From: a virus | Direction: 5' to 3' (one strand) | Length of the DNA stretch: 64,000 nucleotides | IMG/VR virus record: IMGVR_UViG_3300044627_003499 | Coordinates: 21,711 to 85,710 of that record | In this document: positions 45,574 to 52,701 of the stretch, one piece after another | Position numbering within the stretch: position 1 is the stretch's first letter | How the letters are laid out: every line of letters starts with the position of its first letter | Translations under genes and position numbers: made by a program | Notes under the pieces: model-generated | Seen by the model: the letters and a program-made list of their open reading frames with translations, nothing else | Databases searched by the model: none | What the model was told of the DNA's origin: nothing

Positions 45574-45610
45574 AGGGCCATCGTATTCTCGTTATAGGTG
45601 GCCCTTTCTC
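45574..45610 (+). terminator. Terminator-like hairpin
   Basis: AGGGCCA pairs with TGGCCCT and is followed by TTCTC. The loop is 18 nt. It lies between the PcfJ-like gene and the gene before the tRNA. Confidence 0.55.
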
Positions 45611-45612
45611 TA

Positions 45613-45840
45613 ATGCCTGATTACACTGACGATCAACTACTTGCCATGGCAATGGCAAACCTTGGTGAGTACATTCATGACAACTCACCGCATTACATTC
45701 TGATTGAAGAAGATCCTCGCAATGAGGATGACTACGACACGTGGGACTATGGCACTGAGCCATTACCACATGATCACACTTGGCAACACACATCAATTGA
45801 TGTGAGTGTAAGCCCAAGTGAGGGGGACATGGCGGAATAG
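45613..45840 (+). CDS. Small acidic protein, 75 aa, ending inside the tRNA gene
   Basis: A D, E, Y and H-rich protein (MPDYTDDQLLAMAMANLGEY). The last six codons, including the TAG stop, lie within the tRNA-Leu gene. The ATG at 45613 is preferred over an in-frame GTG at 45598. Confidence 0.55.
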   Translation: MPDYTDDQLLAMAMANLGEYIHDNSPHYILIEEDPRNEDDYDTWDYGTEPLPHDHTWQHTSIDVSVSPSEGDMAE

Positions 45841-45908
45841 GTAGACGCAACGGACTTAAAATCCGTAGGCCATTGGCTGTGAGAGTTCAAGTCTCTCTGT
45901 CCCTACCA
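45823..45908 (+). tRNA. tRNA-Leu (anticodon UAA)
   Basis: Acceptor GGGGACA pairs with TGTCCCT (one G-U), the D-arm starts GCGG, the anticodon arm is ACGGA-CTTAAAA-TCCGT with UAA, a long class II variable arm follows, and the T-arm is GAGAG-TTCAAGT-CTCTC. The discriminator A is followed by an encoded CCA. The upstream gene ends inside it and the next gene starts 22 nt after it, the same placement as the T-loop elements. Confidence 0.95.
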
Positions 45909-45930
45909 ACCCACACAAGAGCTCAACACC

Positions 45931-46293
45931 ATGTCAATTTTTGCTTGCTTTAAGTACATCATCCCTGAGTTCCATGCATTCAGTGATGATGACAATCGTT
46001 ACAACCTTGGTGCAACATGGACTGCACAAGATGGACTTAAGGATTATCACAACCTTGAACTAAGGTATGTTCACAACTCAGAGCGGCTTGCGCTCCAGGG
46101 GGATCCACAGCCTGATGGATCATGGCGTTACGTGGAAGCCAACGGTTCCGTTCATACCATCTCACCTGAACGTGCCAAGCATTTCATGGAACAGACTCAT
46201 CAGCATGCCACGATCATGTGTGCCATGCTCGACAAGCTTAAAGAGTCAGGGGTTATGAACGAACCACTGGACACCCAAGCCAGCCCAGCTTAA
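45931..46293 (+). CDS. Unknown protein, 120 aa
   Basis: The first 80 residues (MSIFACFKYIIPEFHAFSDD) are beta-rich and the C-terminal part is helical (ERAKHFMEQTHQHATIMCAM). The leader is GAGCTCAACACC. Function unknown. Confidence 0.6.
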   Translation: MSIFACFKYIIPEFHAFSDDDNRYNLGATWTAQDGLKDYHNLELRYVHNSERLALQGDPQPDGSWRYVEANGSVHTISPERAKHFMEQTHQHATIMCAMLDKLKESGVMNEPLDTQASPA

Positions 46294-46343
46294 ACTCAGT
46301 ACCTACTCACTACCCTCCGTTACTAACAGCGGAAAGTTTACTC

Positions 46344-46688
46344 ATGGACACACAACCTTCAAATGATTACATTGACCTTGACCTTGTTGACAAGGTGCTT
46401 GCATTAGTACCAGAGCAGGCATGGTCTTTAGTATTGACCGCTATTGTTAGCGGCATTGTTGATGAGATGCCATCGACTGTGCTCCAGGAATTGACTGGAG
46501 ATGTAGAAAGATTTGACCGTGCTGAAGAAATCTTAACTTCGTATTACAGTGGCACAGATCAACGCAATGCTTTAATCCAAGATGCATTCAAACTTATTGG
46601 TACAGAAAACACATTGCATCTTTTAGATGCAATGCAATTAAACAAGTATGTTGAATCTCTTGAACTTAACACTGAAACCAATGACTGA
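46344..46688 (+). CDS. Unknown helical protein, 114 aa
   Basis: An acidic all-helical protein (MDTQPSNDYIDLDLVDKVLA). Its end overlaps the first cassette gene. It precedes the GC-rich cassette region. Confidence 0.6.
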   Translation: MDTQPSNDYIDLDLVDKVLALVPEQAWSLVLTAIVSGIVDEMPSTVLQELTGDVERFDRAEEILTSYYSGTDQRNALIQDAFKLIGTENTLHLLDAMQLNKYVESLELNTETND

Positions 46689-46905
46689 CCAACCGATATC
46701 CCCCGCCGCTCAGGCGGTTTACAGCGCAGTGCTTGAAATTTGCCCTGCGCCTGCCGATGAGATTGCCGCCGCCGCCCTGCGAGCTGCTGCTGATCAGGTG
46801 GTGCCGCTTCATATCTGTGGCACTAACGCGACCCGTGCTCAAACCCGCCTTGGAATACGCCACAAACTGCTCGCTCTCGCCGCCGAACTGGAGGGTACCA
46901 AATGA
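46681..46905 (+). CDS. SPAAQAV family cassette protein, copy 1
   Basis: The protein (MTDQPISPAAQAVYSAVLEI) has the core ALRAAADQVVP and the end LLALAAELEG. Related copies lie at 48315, 48840 and 52342. Similar proteins occur in Synechococcus-type genomes from memory. The role is unknown. It overlaps the next gene by 4 nt (ATGA). Confidence 0.65.
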   Translation: MTDQPISPAAQAVYSAVLEICPAPADEIAAAALRAAADQVVPLHICGTNATRAQTRLGIRHKLLALAAELEGTK

Positions 46906-47385
46906 CTGACGCCATCATGCTTACCAAGAACACAGACCAACTTCGCCAACAAGTAGCAGCTCACGTCGCTGCTGACTCCATCACTCAAGGCGTTTACTGG
47001 GACGAAAGCAACAAACGCGGTTGCTTTATTGGGTGCTTGGCGCACTCTGAAGATCCAGGGATTAACGAGCAAACCTATGGCTTGCCTGTAATGGTGCAGC
47101 GTATTGCTGAGTCGATCTTTGAAGCGTTGTCTGACGATGAAGCCAAAGCATTTTTTGCTGCATTGCCTGATGCAGTGAGCTGCGATGGCAAAGACTTAAT
47201 CAAAGTCGGCTGGCAGTTCTTGGCTGCTGAGCTGCGGGCATTGCCTGAGCAACCTGCCGAGGTTCAGGTAGTTATTGATCCTGTTATTGCAGGTATAGAT
47301 CTGCTTGCCAGTGGTCAGGAATGGGCTGTTGCTGATGCTGCTGCTGTTGCTGATGCTGCTGCTGATGCTGATGCTGCTGCTTGGG
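46858..47385 (+). repeat. Direct repeat, copy A (about 528 nt)
   Basis: By eye this stretch is identical to 49116-49643, offset by 2258 nt. It covers the end of the SPAAQAV gene and most of the alanine-repeat protein gene. Identity of this length implies recent duplication or gene conversion. Confidence 0.85.
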
Positions 47386-47603
47386 CTGCTGATGCTGCTG
47401 CTAATGCTGCTCGTGCTGCTGCTGCTGCTGCTGCTGCTCGTGCTGATTGGGCTGCTGATGCTGCTGCTTGGGCTGCTGATGCTGCTGCTGCTGCTAATGG
47501 TGCTGTTTGGACTGCTGCTGCTGATGCTGCTCGTCGTCGGCAACGTGACACTCTGCTGGCTCTGATTAGCCAAGCGCCAGTGCTGGAGGTAAGTAATGAC
47601 TGA
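46902..47603 (+). CDS. Alanine-repeat protein, copy 1, 233 aa
   Basis: The first 135 residues are a regular domain (MTDAIMLTKNTDQLRQQVAA, DESNKRGCFIGCLAHSEDPG). Residues about 143-215 are degenerate alanine repeats (ADAAAWAADAAANAA), then a conserved end RRRQRDTLLALISQAPV. The repeat is coded by GCTGCTGAT-like units and differs in number from copy 2. The domain is common in Synechococcus and other phage and bacterial genomes, with unknown function. Confidence 0.7.
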   Translation: MTDAIMLTKNTDQLRQQVAAHVAADSITQGVYWDESNKRGCFIGCLAHSEDPGINEQTYGLPVMVQRIAESIFEALSDDEAKAFFAALPDAVSCDGKDLIKVGWQFLAAELRALPEQPAEVQVVIDPVIAGIDLLASGQEWAVADAAAVADAAADADAAAWAADAAANAARAAAAAAAARADWAADAAAWAADAAAAANGAVWTAAADAARRRQRDTLLALISQAPVLEVSND

Positions 47604-47805
47604 CCAAGAACTGATAGAGCTTATGCCCGAGACCATGCGAGACGAGTTCAGCTATGCCGCCAGTGTTTGCAGCGATGCGACTGGCGGTAAAGTCAAGCCC
47701 GGCATCTTCCGTGTGGCGCTTAACACCGCTGCACTGGAGTATGCCCGTGCTGTGCTAAGCTCTGCCACTAAGCCGTCGCTACTGGAGCGGGAGGCTGCGC
47801 GATGA
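47596..47805 (+). CDS. Small cassette protein, 69 aa
   Basis: The protein (MTDQELIELMPETMRDEFSY) starts within the previous gene and overlaps the next by 4 nt. Its first residues parallel those of the gene at 49827 (MTDRELIERL). Confidence 0.6.
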   Translation: MTDQELIELMPETMRDEFSYAASVCSDATGGKVKPGIFRVALNTAALEYARAVLSSATKPSLLEREAAR

Positions 47806-48140
47806 ACACCATCACCCCACCGCCGGAGCTGGTGCAGCAGTGGATCAAGGAGTGTGACCGGCCAGACGATCCATGCTGGCAGGAGTATGAGCAAGACATC
47901 GCCATCCGCGCCGCCCAATGGGGTGCCGACCAGGAGCTGGAGGCGTGTTGTGAGTGGACCCAGGGGTATGCCGAATGTGGCGACTCACTTCGCGCCGCCC
48001 GCCGCCCCAAGCCCCCGAGCTTGAAGAAGCAGGCGCTTAAAGCAGTTAACGAAATGTCTGACTGCATGAGCGCAGGATTTGTACCGAAACGCAGCGATCT
48101 TGACGCTATCCGCCGCGCCCTGGAGGCGCTACCTGAATGA
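47802..48140 (+). CDS. QWGADQEL family cassette protein, copy 2
   Basis: The core AAQWGADQELEACCEWTQGY, then LRAARRPKPPSLKKQALKA, closely matches copy 3 at 52025. The start is MNTITPPPELVQQWIKECDR. Coupled to both neighbours by ATGA overlaps. Confidence 0.7.
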   Translation: MNTITPPPELVQQWIKECDRPDDPCWQEYEQDIAIRAAQWGADQELEACCEWTQGYAECGDSLRAARRPKPPSLKKQALKAVNEMSDCMSAGFVPKRSDLDAIRRALEALPE

Positions 48141-48322
48141 AGCCAGAGCATAAACGGGCTCTCCGTTGCTTTCTTCTTGAGAAACTCCGCGAGGCGACGT
48201 ATCTCCAGTTAAGCGAACTAGCCGAAACTCATGATTGCCAGCCGTTTGATATGGCTGTACAATTTGAGATTGAGGTTGGACGTATTGAAAAATTCTTTTG
48301 TTACCCGCACTACGATGACTGA
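48137..48322 (+). CDS. Small cassette protein, 61 aa
   Basis: The protein (MKPEHKRALRCFLLEKLREA) has a helix-turn-helix-like pattern (LQLSELAETHDCQPFDMAVQ). It starts in the preceding gene's stop and overlaps the following gene. Confidence 0.6.
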   Translation: MKPEHKRALRCFLLEKLREATYLQLSELAETHDCQPFDMAVQFEIEVGRIEKFFCYPHYDD

Positions 48323-48536
48323 ACCTCTCTCCCCCGCTGCGCAATCAGTCCTAGATGCCTATTGGAAGAGTTCATGGGATCTTCCCTTGCAGCACGAAGA
48401 CCGTTACGCCATAGCCGCCGTCCTGCGAGCTGCTGCAAAACAAAGTACCTTTGCCGACGTAGCGGTAAATAAAACGATTGAGGTAGTCCCTGTTGACATT
48501 CTCCTCGCCATCGCCGCCGAGCTGGAGGGCCAATGA
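48315..48536 (+). CDS. SPAAQAV family cassette protein, copy 2
   Basis: Core LSPAAQSVLDAYW, then AVLRAAAKQSTFADVAVNKT, shared almost exactly with the copy at 52342 (AKQSIFADVAINKT). It ends LLAIAAELEG. Confidence 0.65.
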   Translation: MTEPLSPAAQSVLDAYWKSSWDLPLQHEDRYAIAAVLRAAAKQSTFADVAVNKTIEVVPVDILLAIAAELEGQ

Positions 48537-48847
48537 AACTCGAAATTAAACTCACCGACGAGCGCTACAGCCAGGGATCCGTTGACGAACCCGGCGAAAT
48601 GACCACCACCTGGGAGGCCGACATGGACGACTGTTCAGTTCATGCTTGGTTCAAGGTCTTTGAGAGCGTCCTTGGAGCCGCCGGCATGACCGAAAAGCTC
48701 ATCATGCGGGGCGCCTGTCAGCTTGCCTTCAATGAATACCGTGCAATCGAGGACATGGTGAAGCTAAGCAAGGACTACGACCTGGACTTTGCTGCCGAGC
48801 GGGAGGGTACCAGTTGTTCCACTTATCTAACAGATCCCAATGACTGA
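48533..48847 (+). CDS. Unknown cassette protein, 104 aa
   Basis: The protein (MKLEIKLTDERYSQGSVDEP) is beta-rich at first then helical. It overlaps the preceding and following genes by 4 and 8 nt. Confidence 0.6.
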   Translation: MKLEIKLTDERYSQGSVDEPGEMTTTWEADMDDCSVHAWFKVFESVLGAAGMTEKLIMRGACQLAFNEYRAIEDMVKLSKDYDLDFAAEREGTSCSTYLTDPND

Positions 48848-49163
48848 CATCACCCCAAACGACCTCAGCCACCTCAGCGATGAGGCCTTCGAGGCCCTCT
48901 GCCCGCAGGGTTATCACGCCCCAGGACCGGAGCCATTATCACCCGCTGCTCAGGCGGTGCTGGATGCTATTAACAAAGAACTTGACGAAGCCCCTTGGGA
49001 TGTGAGTTTTTTGGCAGGTGTTAGTGCATCCGCCGCCCTGCGAGCTGCTGCTGATCAGGTGGTGCCAGCCACGGAGTACAAATCTTATCAAGTGCGCATG
49101 ATCGCTATGAATGTTCGCCACAAACTGCTCGCTCTCGCCGCCGAACTGGAGGGTACCAAATGA
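48840..49163 (+). CDS. SPAAQAV family cassette protein, copy 3
   Basis: It has an extra N-terminal part (MTDITPNDLSHLSDEAFEAL) before LSPAAQAVLDAINKELDEAP and AALRAAADQVVPAT. The end is identical in DNA to that of copy 1, because it lies in the direct repeat. Confidence 0.65.
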   Translation: MTDITPNDLSHLSDEAFEALCPQGYHAPGPEPLSPAAQAVLDAINKELDEAPWDVSFLAGVSASAALRAAADQVVPATEYKSYQVRMIAMNVRHKLLALAAELEGTK

Positions 49164-49643
49164 CTGACGCCATCATGCTTACCAAGAACACAGACCAACT
49201 TCGCCAACAAGTAGCAGCTCACGTCGCTGCTGACTCCATCACTCAAGGCGTTTACTGGGACGAAAGCAACAAACGCGGTTGCTTTATTGGGTGCTTGGCG
49301 CACTCTGAAGATCCAGGGATTAACGAGCAAACCTATGGCTTGCCTGTAATGGTGCAGCGTATTGCTGAGTCGATCTTTGAAGCGTTGTCTGACGATGAAG
49401 CCAAAGCATTTTTTGCTGCATTGCCTGATGCAGTGAGCTGCGATGGCAAAGACTTAATCAAAGTCGGCTGGCAGTTCTTGGCTGCTGAGCTGCGGGCATT
49501 GCCTGAGCAACCTGCCGAGGTTCAGGTAGTTATTGATCCTGTTATTGCAGGTATAGATCTGCTTGCCAGTGGTCAGGAATGGGCTGTTGCTGATGCTGCT
49601 GCTGTTGCTGATGCTGCTGCTGATGCTGATGCTGCTGCTTGGG
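49116..49643 (+). repeat. Direct repeat, copy B (about 528 nt)
   Basis: This is the second copy of the repeat at 46858-47385. After 49643 the two copies differ by insertions of alanine repeat units, then become similar again at the conserved gene end. Confidence 0.85.
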
Positions 49644-49834
49644 TTGCTGATGCTGCTGCTTGGGCTGCTGATGCTGCTGCTAATGCTGCTCGTGCTGATT
49701 GGGCTGCTGCTGCTGCTCGTGCTGCTTGGGCTGCTGATGCTGCTGCTGCTGATGCTGATGCTCGTCGTCGGCAACGTGACACTCTGCTGGCTCTGATTAG
49801 CCAAACGCCAGTGCTGGAGGGTGGCAATGACTGA
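49160..49834 (+). CDS. Alanine-repeat protein, copy 2, 224 aa
   Basis: The first 165 residues match copy 1 residue for residue. The repeat region then differs (AWVADAAAWAADAAANAARA) and the end is RRRQRDTLLALISQTPV. The start overlaps the previous stop. Confidence 0.7.
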   Translation: MTDAIMLTKNTDQLRQQVAAHVAADSITQGVYWDESNKRGCFIGCLAHSEDPGINEQTYGLPVMVQRIAESIFEALSDDEAKAFFAALPDAVSCDGKDLIKVGWQFLAAELRALPEQPAEVQVVIDPVIAGIDLLASGQEWAVADAAAVADAAADADAAAWVADAAAWAADAAANAARADWAAAAARAAWAADAAAADADARRRQRDTLLALISQTPVLEGGND

Positions 49835-50282
49835 CCGCGAACTGATCGAACGCCTGCTGTTCCTCGCTGAAACGGCTGAGGACTACTTCATCTACTGCGA
49901 ACTGCGGGAGCTGGCTGCCGCCCTGGAGGCCCAGCCCGACCCGCAGGGGCTAATGCCCGAAGTAGATGACATTCTGCGTTTGGCTGAAATCATCCGTAGG
50001 GTTGACGGCAACCACGACAAAGGCGCTGCTGCGTTGGCGGAGGCAATACTGTCACACCCTGACTGCAGCTATGACAGCCCCGCCATTGAGCCCGAGCCGC
50101 AGGGGCCGAGCCTCGCCCATGAGGCATACGTCGCTTTTGTTCAAATCTGCAAGGGCAATTCGGATGACGCCGGCACCTATGAGGCTGACGAAGAACTTGT
50201 CAGACGCGCTCTTAAGCGGCTCAGTGATCTGGAGGTGGGCCGCCCCGCCATCGAGCCAGTGCCTGGGGCAAAAGGTGAATAA
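49827..50282 (+). CDS. Unknown cassette protein, 151 aa
   Basis: The protein (MTDRELIERLLFLAETAEDY) is acidic and helical with two P and E-rich linkers (IEPEPQGPS). The ATG at 49827 overlaps the previous gene. Function unknown. Confidence 0.6.
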   Translation: MTDRELIERLLFLAETAEDYFIYCELRELAAALEAQPDPQGLMPEVDDILRLAEIIRRVDGNHDKGAAALAEAILSHPDCSYDSPAIEPEPQGPSLAHEAYVAFVQICKGNSDDAGTYEADEELVRRALKRLSDLEVGRPAIEPVPGAKGE

Positions 50283-50629
50283 TGAAGTGTCGCAAATGCA
50301 ATAGCAAGAACACACGTGTTATTTGCACTGATCACTTTGATACATTCACTAAGCGTTACTGCCGATGTTTTAATTGCAATTCAAAGTTTCGAACTGTTGA
50401 ATACTATGAAGAACGGAAGCCTGGCCCCCCGCCTGGCACACCAAGAACACGTAACATAACGCGTGGTGAGTCCCATGGTTCTGCAGTATTTCAAGAGAAG
50501 GACATCCGCATGATGCGCACTCTCTATCAACAAGGCACAACCTTGGTATCCATCGCAACTAAATACGGGACAAGTTCTTCTTACGTGTCACGCATTGTTA
50601 ACTACAAATCATGGAGCCACATTAAATGA
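50282..50629 (+). CDS. Zinc ribbon plus HTH protein, 115 aa
   Basis: The N-terminus (MKCRKCNSKNTRVI, then YCRCFNCNSKFRTVEYYE) is a four-cysteine ribbon like that of NrdR. The C-terminal 50 residues (DIRMMRTLYQQGTTLVSIAT, then YGTSSSYVSRIVNYKSWSHI) form a helix-turn-helix. It is probably a transcription factor. It marks the return to lower GC after the cassette region. Confidence 0.7.
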   Translation: MKCRKCNSKNTRVICTDHFDTFTKRYCRCFNCNSKFRTVEYYEERKPGPPPGTPRTRNITRGESHGSAVFQEKDIRMMRTLYQQGTTLVSIATKYGTSSSYVSRIVNYKSWSHIK

Positions 50630-50922
50630 CCGCTGCTAAGTACGACTTCAACATTGGTGATCGTGTTGCCGAGCGTCCCAAGTCACATGGGTTGTTTGCT
50701 GTAAGTAAAGAGGCTGAAGAGATTGTTAAACGCAATAGGTCTCAAAGGTATGGCACCATCGTTGGCTATGACACACAGCTAAACAAAAGTGGTAAACGCA
50801 TGAATATGTTGCTTGTGCAATGGGATCACCTCAAGTCCCCAATGAAACATGCAAGGTGCAGGATCTGTCCCATTGATCAGCTTGCTACATTGACAAAACA
50901 AATCATTGTCCCAGGGGAATGA
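50626..50922 (+). CDS. Unknown basic protein, 98 aa
   Basis: The sequence (MTAAKYDFNIGDRVAERPKS, then RYGTIVGYDTQLN, VQWDHLKSP) has a KOW/Tudor-like beta pattern around GDRV and GTIVG. It could bind RNA or protein. Coupled by overlap to both neighbours. Confidence 0.6.
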   Translation: MTAAKYDFNIGDRVAERPKSHGLFAVSKEAEEIVKRNRSQRYGTIVGYDTQLNKSGKRMNMLLVQWDHLKSPMKHARCRICPIDQLATLTKQIIVPGE

Positions 50923-50924
50923 CC

Positions 50925-51575
50925 ATGGATGTATCACTTGTTTGGGTCACGCCTCAAGCTGAAGAGTTGATCACACGCATGGCTCGGGTGTCAGCTCCAA
51001 AAAATCAAGGGAATATGGAGACTGCCCCTAAGTTGTTGCGTTATTTGATTACGCACCAGCATTGGAGCCCGTACGAAATGGCTAACATGTGCGTTGAAAT
51101 CAACACAACACGTGCAATATCTGCACAAGTTATTCGCCATCGTTCGTTTAGCTTTCAAGAATTTAGTCAGCGCTACGCAGATATCAATGAGCTTGGCTCA
51201 GCTGTTATCCCACACCTGCGTCGTCAAGACCACAGCAATAGACAAAACAGTATCGACGACTTGACATCGGAAGATGTTGCCAACTTCTATCGGCGCATTA
51301 GTCAACTCTTTGAGGATACTGAGCATCTCTATCGTGAGATGGTAAGTCATGGCATTGCCAAAGAGTGCGCCAGGAACATCTTGCCGATGGGTACGCAGAC
51401 TAAGATTTACATGAACGGTTCGCTCCGTTCGTGGATACATTACCTGCAGCTAAGAACTTCCAATGGGACCCAAGCAGAACACAAACAAATCGCAGAAGAA
51501 ATCAAACGAATCTTCTGTGCACAATTCCCAGTCATTGGAGAAGCTGTGTTCTCAGAAGATCCAGGGATTGCCTGA
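50925..51575 (+). CDS. thyX: Flavin-dependent thymidylate synthase
   Basis: ThyX makes dTMP from dUMP with methylene-tetrahydrofolate and NADPH. The signature RHRSFSFQEFSQRY lies at residues 71-84, followed by TSNGTQAEHKQIAEEI with the conserved arginine region before it (GSLRSWIHYLQLR). With the phage dCTP deaminase it covers the dCTP to dTMP route. The ATG at 50925 is favoured because GGGGA lies 7 nt upstream, and another ATG at 50919 overlaps the previous stop. It ends before a strong terminator. Confidence 0.95.
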   Translation: MDVSLVWVTPQAEELITRMARVSAPKNQGNMETAPKLLRYLITHQHWSPYEMANMCVEINTTRAISAQVIRHRSFSFQEFSQRYADINELGSAVIPHLRRQDHSNRQNSIDDLTSEDVANFYRRISQLFEDTEHLYREMVSHGIAKECARNILPMGTQTKIYMNGSLRSWIHYLQLRTSNGTQAEHKQIAEEIKRIFCAQFPVIGEAVFSEDPGIA

Positions 51576-51591
51576 GGTTTCTTCTGGTAAG

Positions 51592-51631
51592 CCTGTTGAA
51601 TCAGACAACAACTTCAGCAGGTTGCTTTTTT
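51592..51631 (+). terminator. Rho-independent terminator after thyX
   Basis: CCTGTTGAA pairs with TTCAGCAGG (9 bp, one G-U) and the stem is followed by TTGC and six T residues. Confidence 0.85.
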
Positions 51632-51720
51632 AATTCCTTGATGGCACGCTTGGACTCTACATCCTTGCGTATTTGTTTTTTCTTTTGGTTTGCCAGGTAC
51701 ACAAGCAGTGCTTGATCCAT
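51601..51720 (-). CDS. Possible small minus-strand protein, 39 aa
   Basis: The frame encodes MDQALLVYLANQKKKQIRKD and a basic helix ending KKQPAEVVV. It lies opposite the thyX terminator. The helical, charged composition is protein-like, but there is no Shine-Dalgarno, so it remains doubtful. Confidence 0.35.
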   Translation of the reverse strand: MDQALLVYLANQKKKQIRKDVESKRAIKELKKQPAEVVV

Positions 51721-51791
51721 TATTCTGTATCTGTTGTTACTGAAAGTTTACTCCAATTGATGTACACCATGTCGTTCACTGTGTAACACAA

Positions 51792-52028
51792 ATGACACCA
51801 AGCGAATACCACCGCCTCGCACGTTTTAATTGTTTGCAAGAGTATGATTGCTGCGCTAAACCAGATGACTTTATTGAAGTAACCGAATGGTACAACGGTG
51901 AAGGTTTTGATGTACACCTTAGTACCAGTGCTGGTGAACAGCGTATGTCACTTAGCTGGGGTGAGTACCAAGCATTGAAAACAACCCTTGGTGACTGGGC
52001 TGAAAACAATCTGGAGGATGAAAAATGA
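51792..52028 (+). CDS. Unknown protein, 78 aa
   Basis: An acidic protein (MTPSEYHRLARFNCLQEYDC) with beta-rich middle (GFDVHLSTSAGEQRMSLSWG). It overlaps the next gene by 4 nt. Confidence 0.6.
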   Translation: MTPSEYHRLARFNCLQEYDCCAKPDDFIEVTEWYNGEGFDVHLSTSAGEQRMSLSWGEYQALKTTLGDWAENNLEDEK

Positions 52029-52345
52029 CTAATCAACACCCCATCACCTTACCGCCAGCAATTCTGCAAAAATTACGCAGCACAACTCCAACTTCAGGTT
52101 GGCATCTTGATGCTTGGATTGCTGAGCAAGCCGCCCAATGGGGTGCCGACCAGGAGCTGGAGGCGTGTTGTGAGTGGGTCCAAGGTTATGCCGAATATGG
52201 CGACTCACTTCGCGCCGCCCGCCGCCCCAAGCCCCCGAGCTTGAAGGAACAGGCGCTTGAGGTATTTGAAGCCTTGATCCATGGCGATGCAAGTGGGCTT
52301 GACGTTGGAGTAATCCGCCGCGCCCTGGAGGCGCTACCTGAATGA
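52025..52345 (+). CDS. QWGADQEL family cassette protein, copy 3
   Basis: The core AAQWGADQELEACCEWVQGY is shared with copy 2 at 47802, also at DNA level. The end VIRRALEALPE matches too. It is separated from the main cassette region by thyX and its neighbours, which suggests a cassette moved or was split. Confidence 0.7.
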   Translation: MTNQHPITLPPAILQKLRSTTPTSGWHLDAWIAEQAAQWGADQELEACCEWVQGYAEYGDSLRAARRPKPPSLKEQALEVFEALIHGDASGLDVGVIRRALEALPE

Positions 52346-52554
52346 CTGAACTATCACCACAAGCGCAGGCGGTACTATATGGATTTCGTGCTGTGCCAAA
52401 TCTCATGGATGGGCCGTCTATTGCCGGTGCCCTGCGAGCTGCTGCAAAACAAAGTATCTTTGCCGACGTAGCGATAAATAAAACGATTGAGGTAGTCCCT
52501 GTTGACATCCTCCTCGCCATAGCCGTCGAGCTGGAGGGTGTGACCTCACGGTGA
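52342..52554 (+). CDS. SPAAQAV family cassette protein, copy 4
   Basis: The protein (MTELSPQAQAVLYGFRAVPN) has GALRAAAKQSIFADVAINKT and LLAIAVELEGV. The last 45 residues are nearly the same as in the copy at 48315. Confidence 0.65.
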   Translation: MTELSPQAQAVLYGFRAVPNLMDGPSIAGALRAAAKQSIFADVAINKTIEVVPVDILLAIAVELEGVTSR

Positions 52555-52590
52555 TCAAGCCGCAAGGTCATTCGTTTACCAGCCAGGGGA

Positions 52591-52629
52591 AGCAGCAGAA
52601 ACCCTGACTCCCTCGGGGTTGACGCTGCT
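52591..52629 (+). other. Stem-loop before the GP88-like gene
   Basis: AGCAGC pairs with GCTGCT and AACCC with GGGTT inside. It lies upstream of and partly overlaps the -35 of the promoter, so it could end upstream transcription or control the promoter. Confidence 0.45.
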
Positions 52630-52648
52630 CTGCTACACCCCATATAAT
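52619..52648 (+). promoter_or_regulatory. Sigma-70-type promoter
   Basis: TTGACG and TATAAT (perfect -10) are 18 nt apart. The expected start is at about 52654, one base before the pseudoknot, so the message would begin with that structure. Confidence 0.75.
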
Positions 52649-52654
52649 CATACA

Positions 52655-52680
52655 CGTCCTAAGCATGACGTTAAACTGCT
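52655..52680 (+). promoter_or_regulatory. CGTC pseudoknot leader, copy 3
   Basis: CGTC/GACG stem, loop CTAAGCAT, TTAAAC, TGCT. AGCA pairs with TGCT. A promoter predicts it at the very 5' end of the mRNA. Confidence 0.7.
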
Positions 52681-52701
52681 AGTCAACTCAACTCAACTAC
52701 C

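Noticed and set aside
47305-47565. Leucine-rich plus-strand and serine-rich minus-strand frames across the alanine repeats, and the same at 49563-49804
   Set aside because: They are out-of-frame readings of GCT repeats (CTG gives Leu, AGC gives Ser) and have no start signals.
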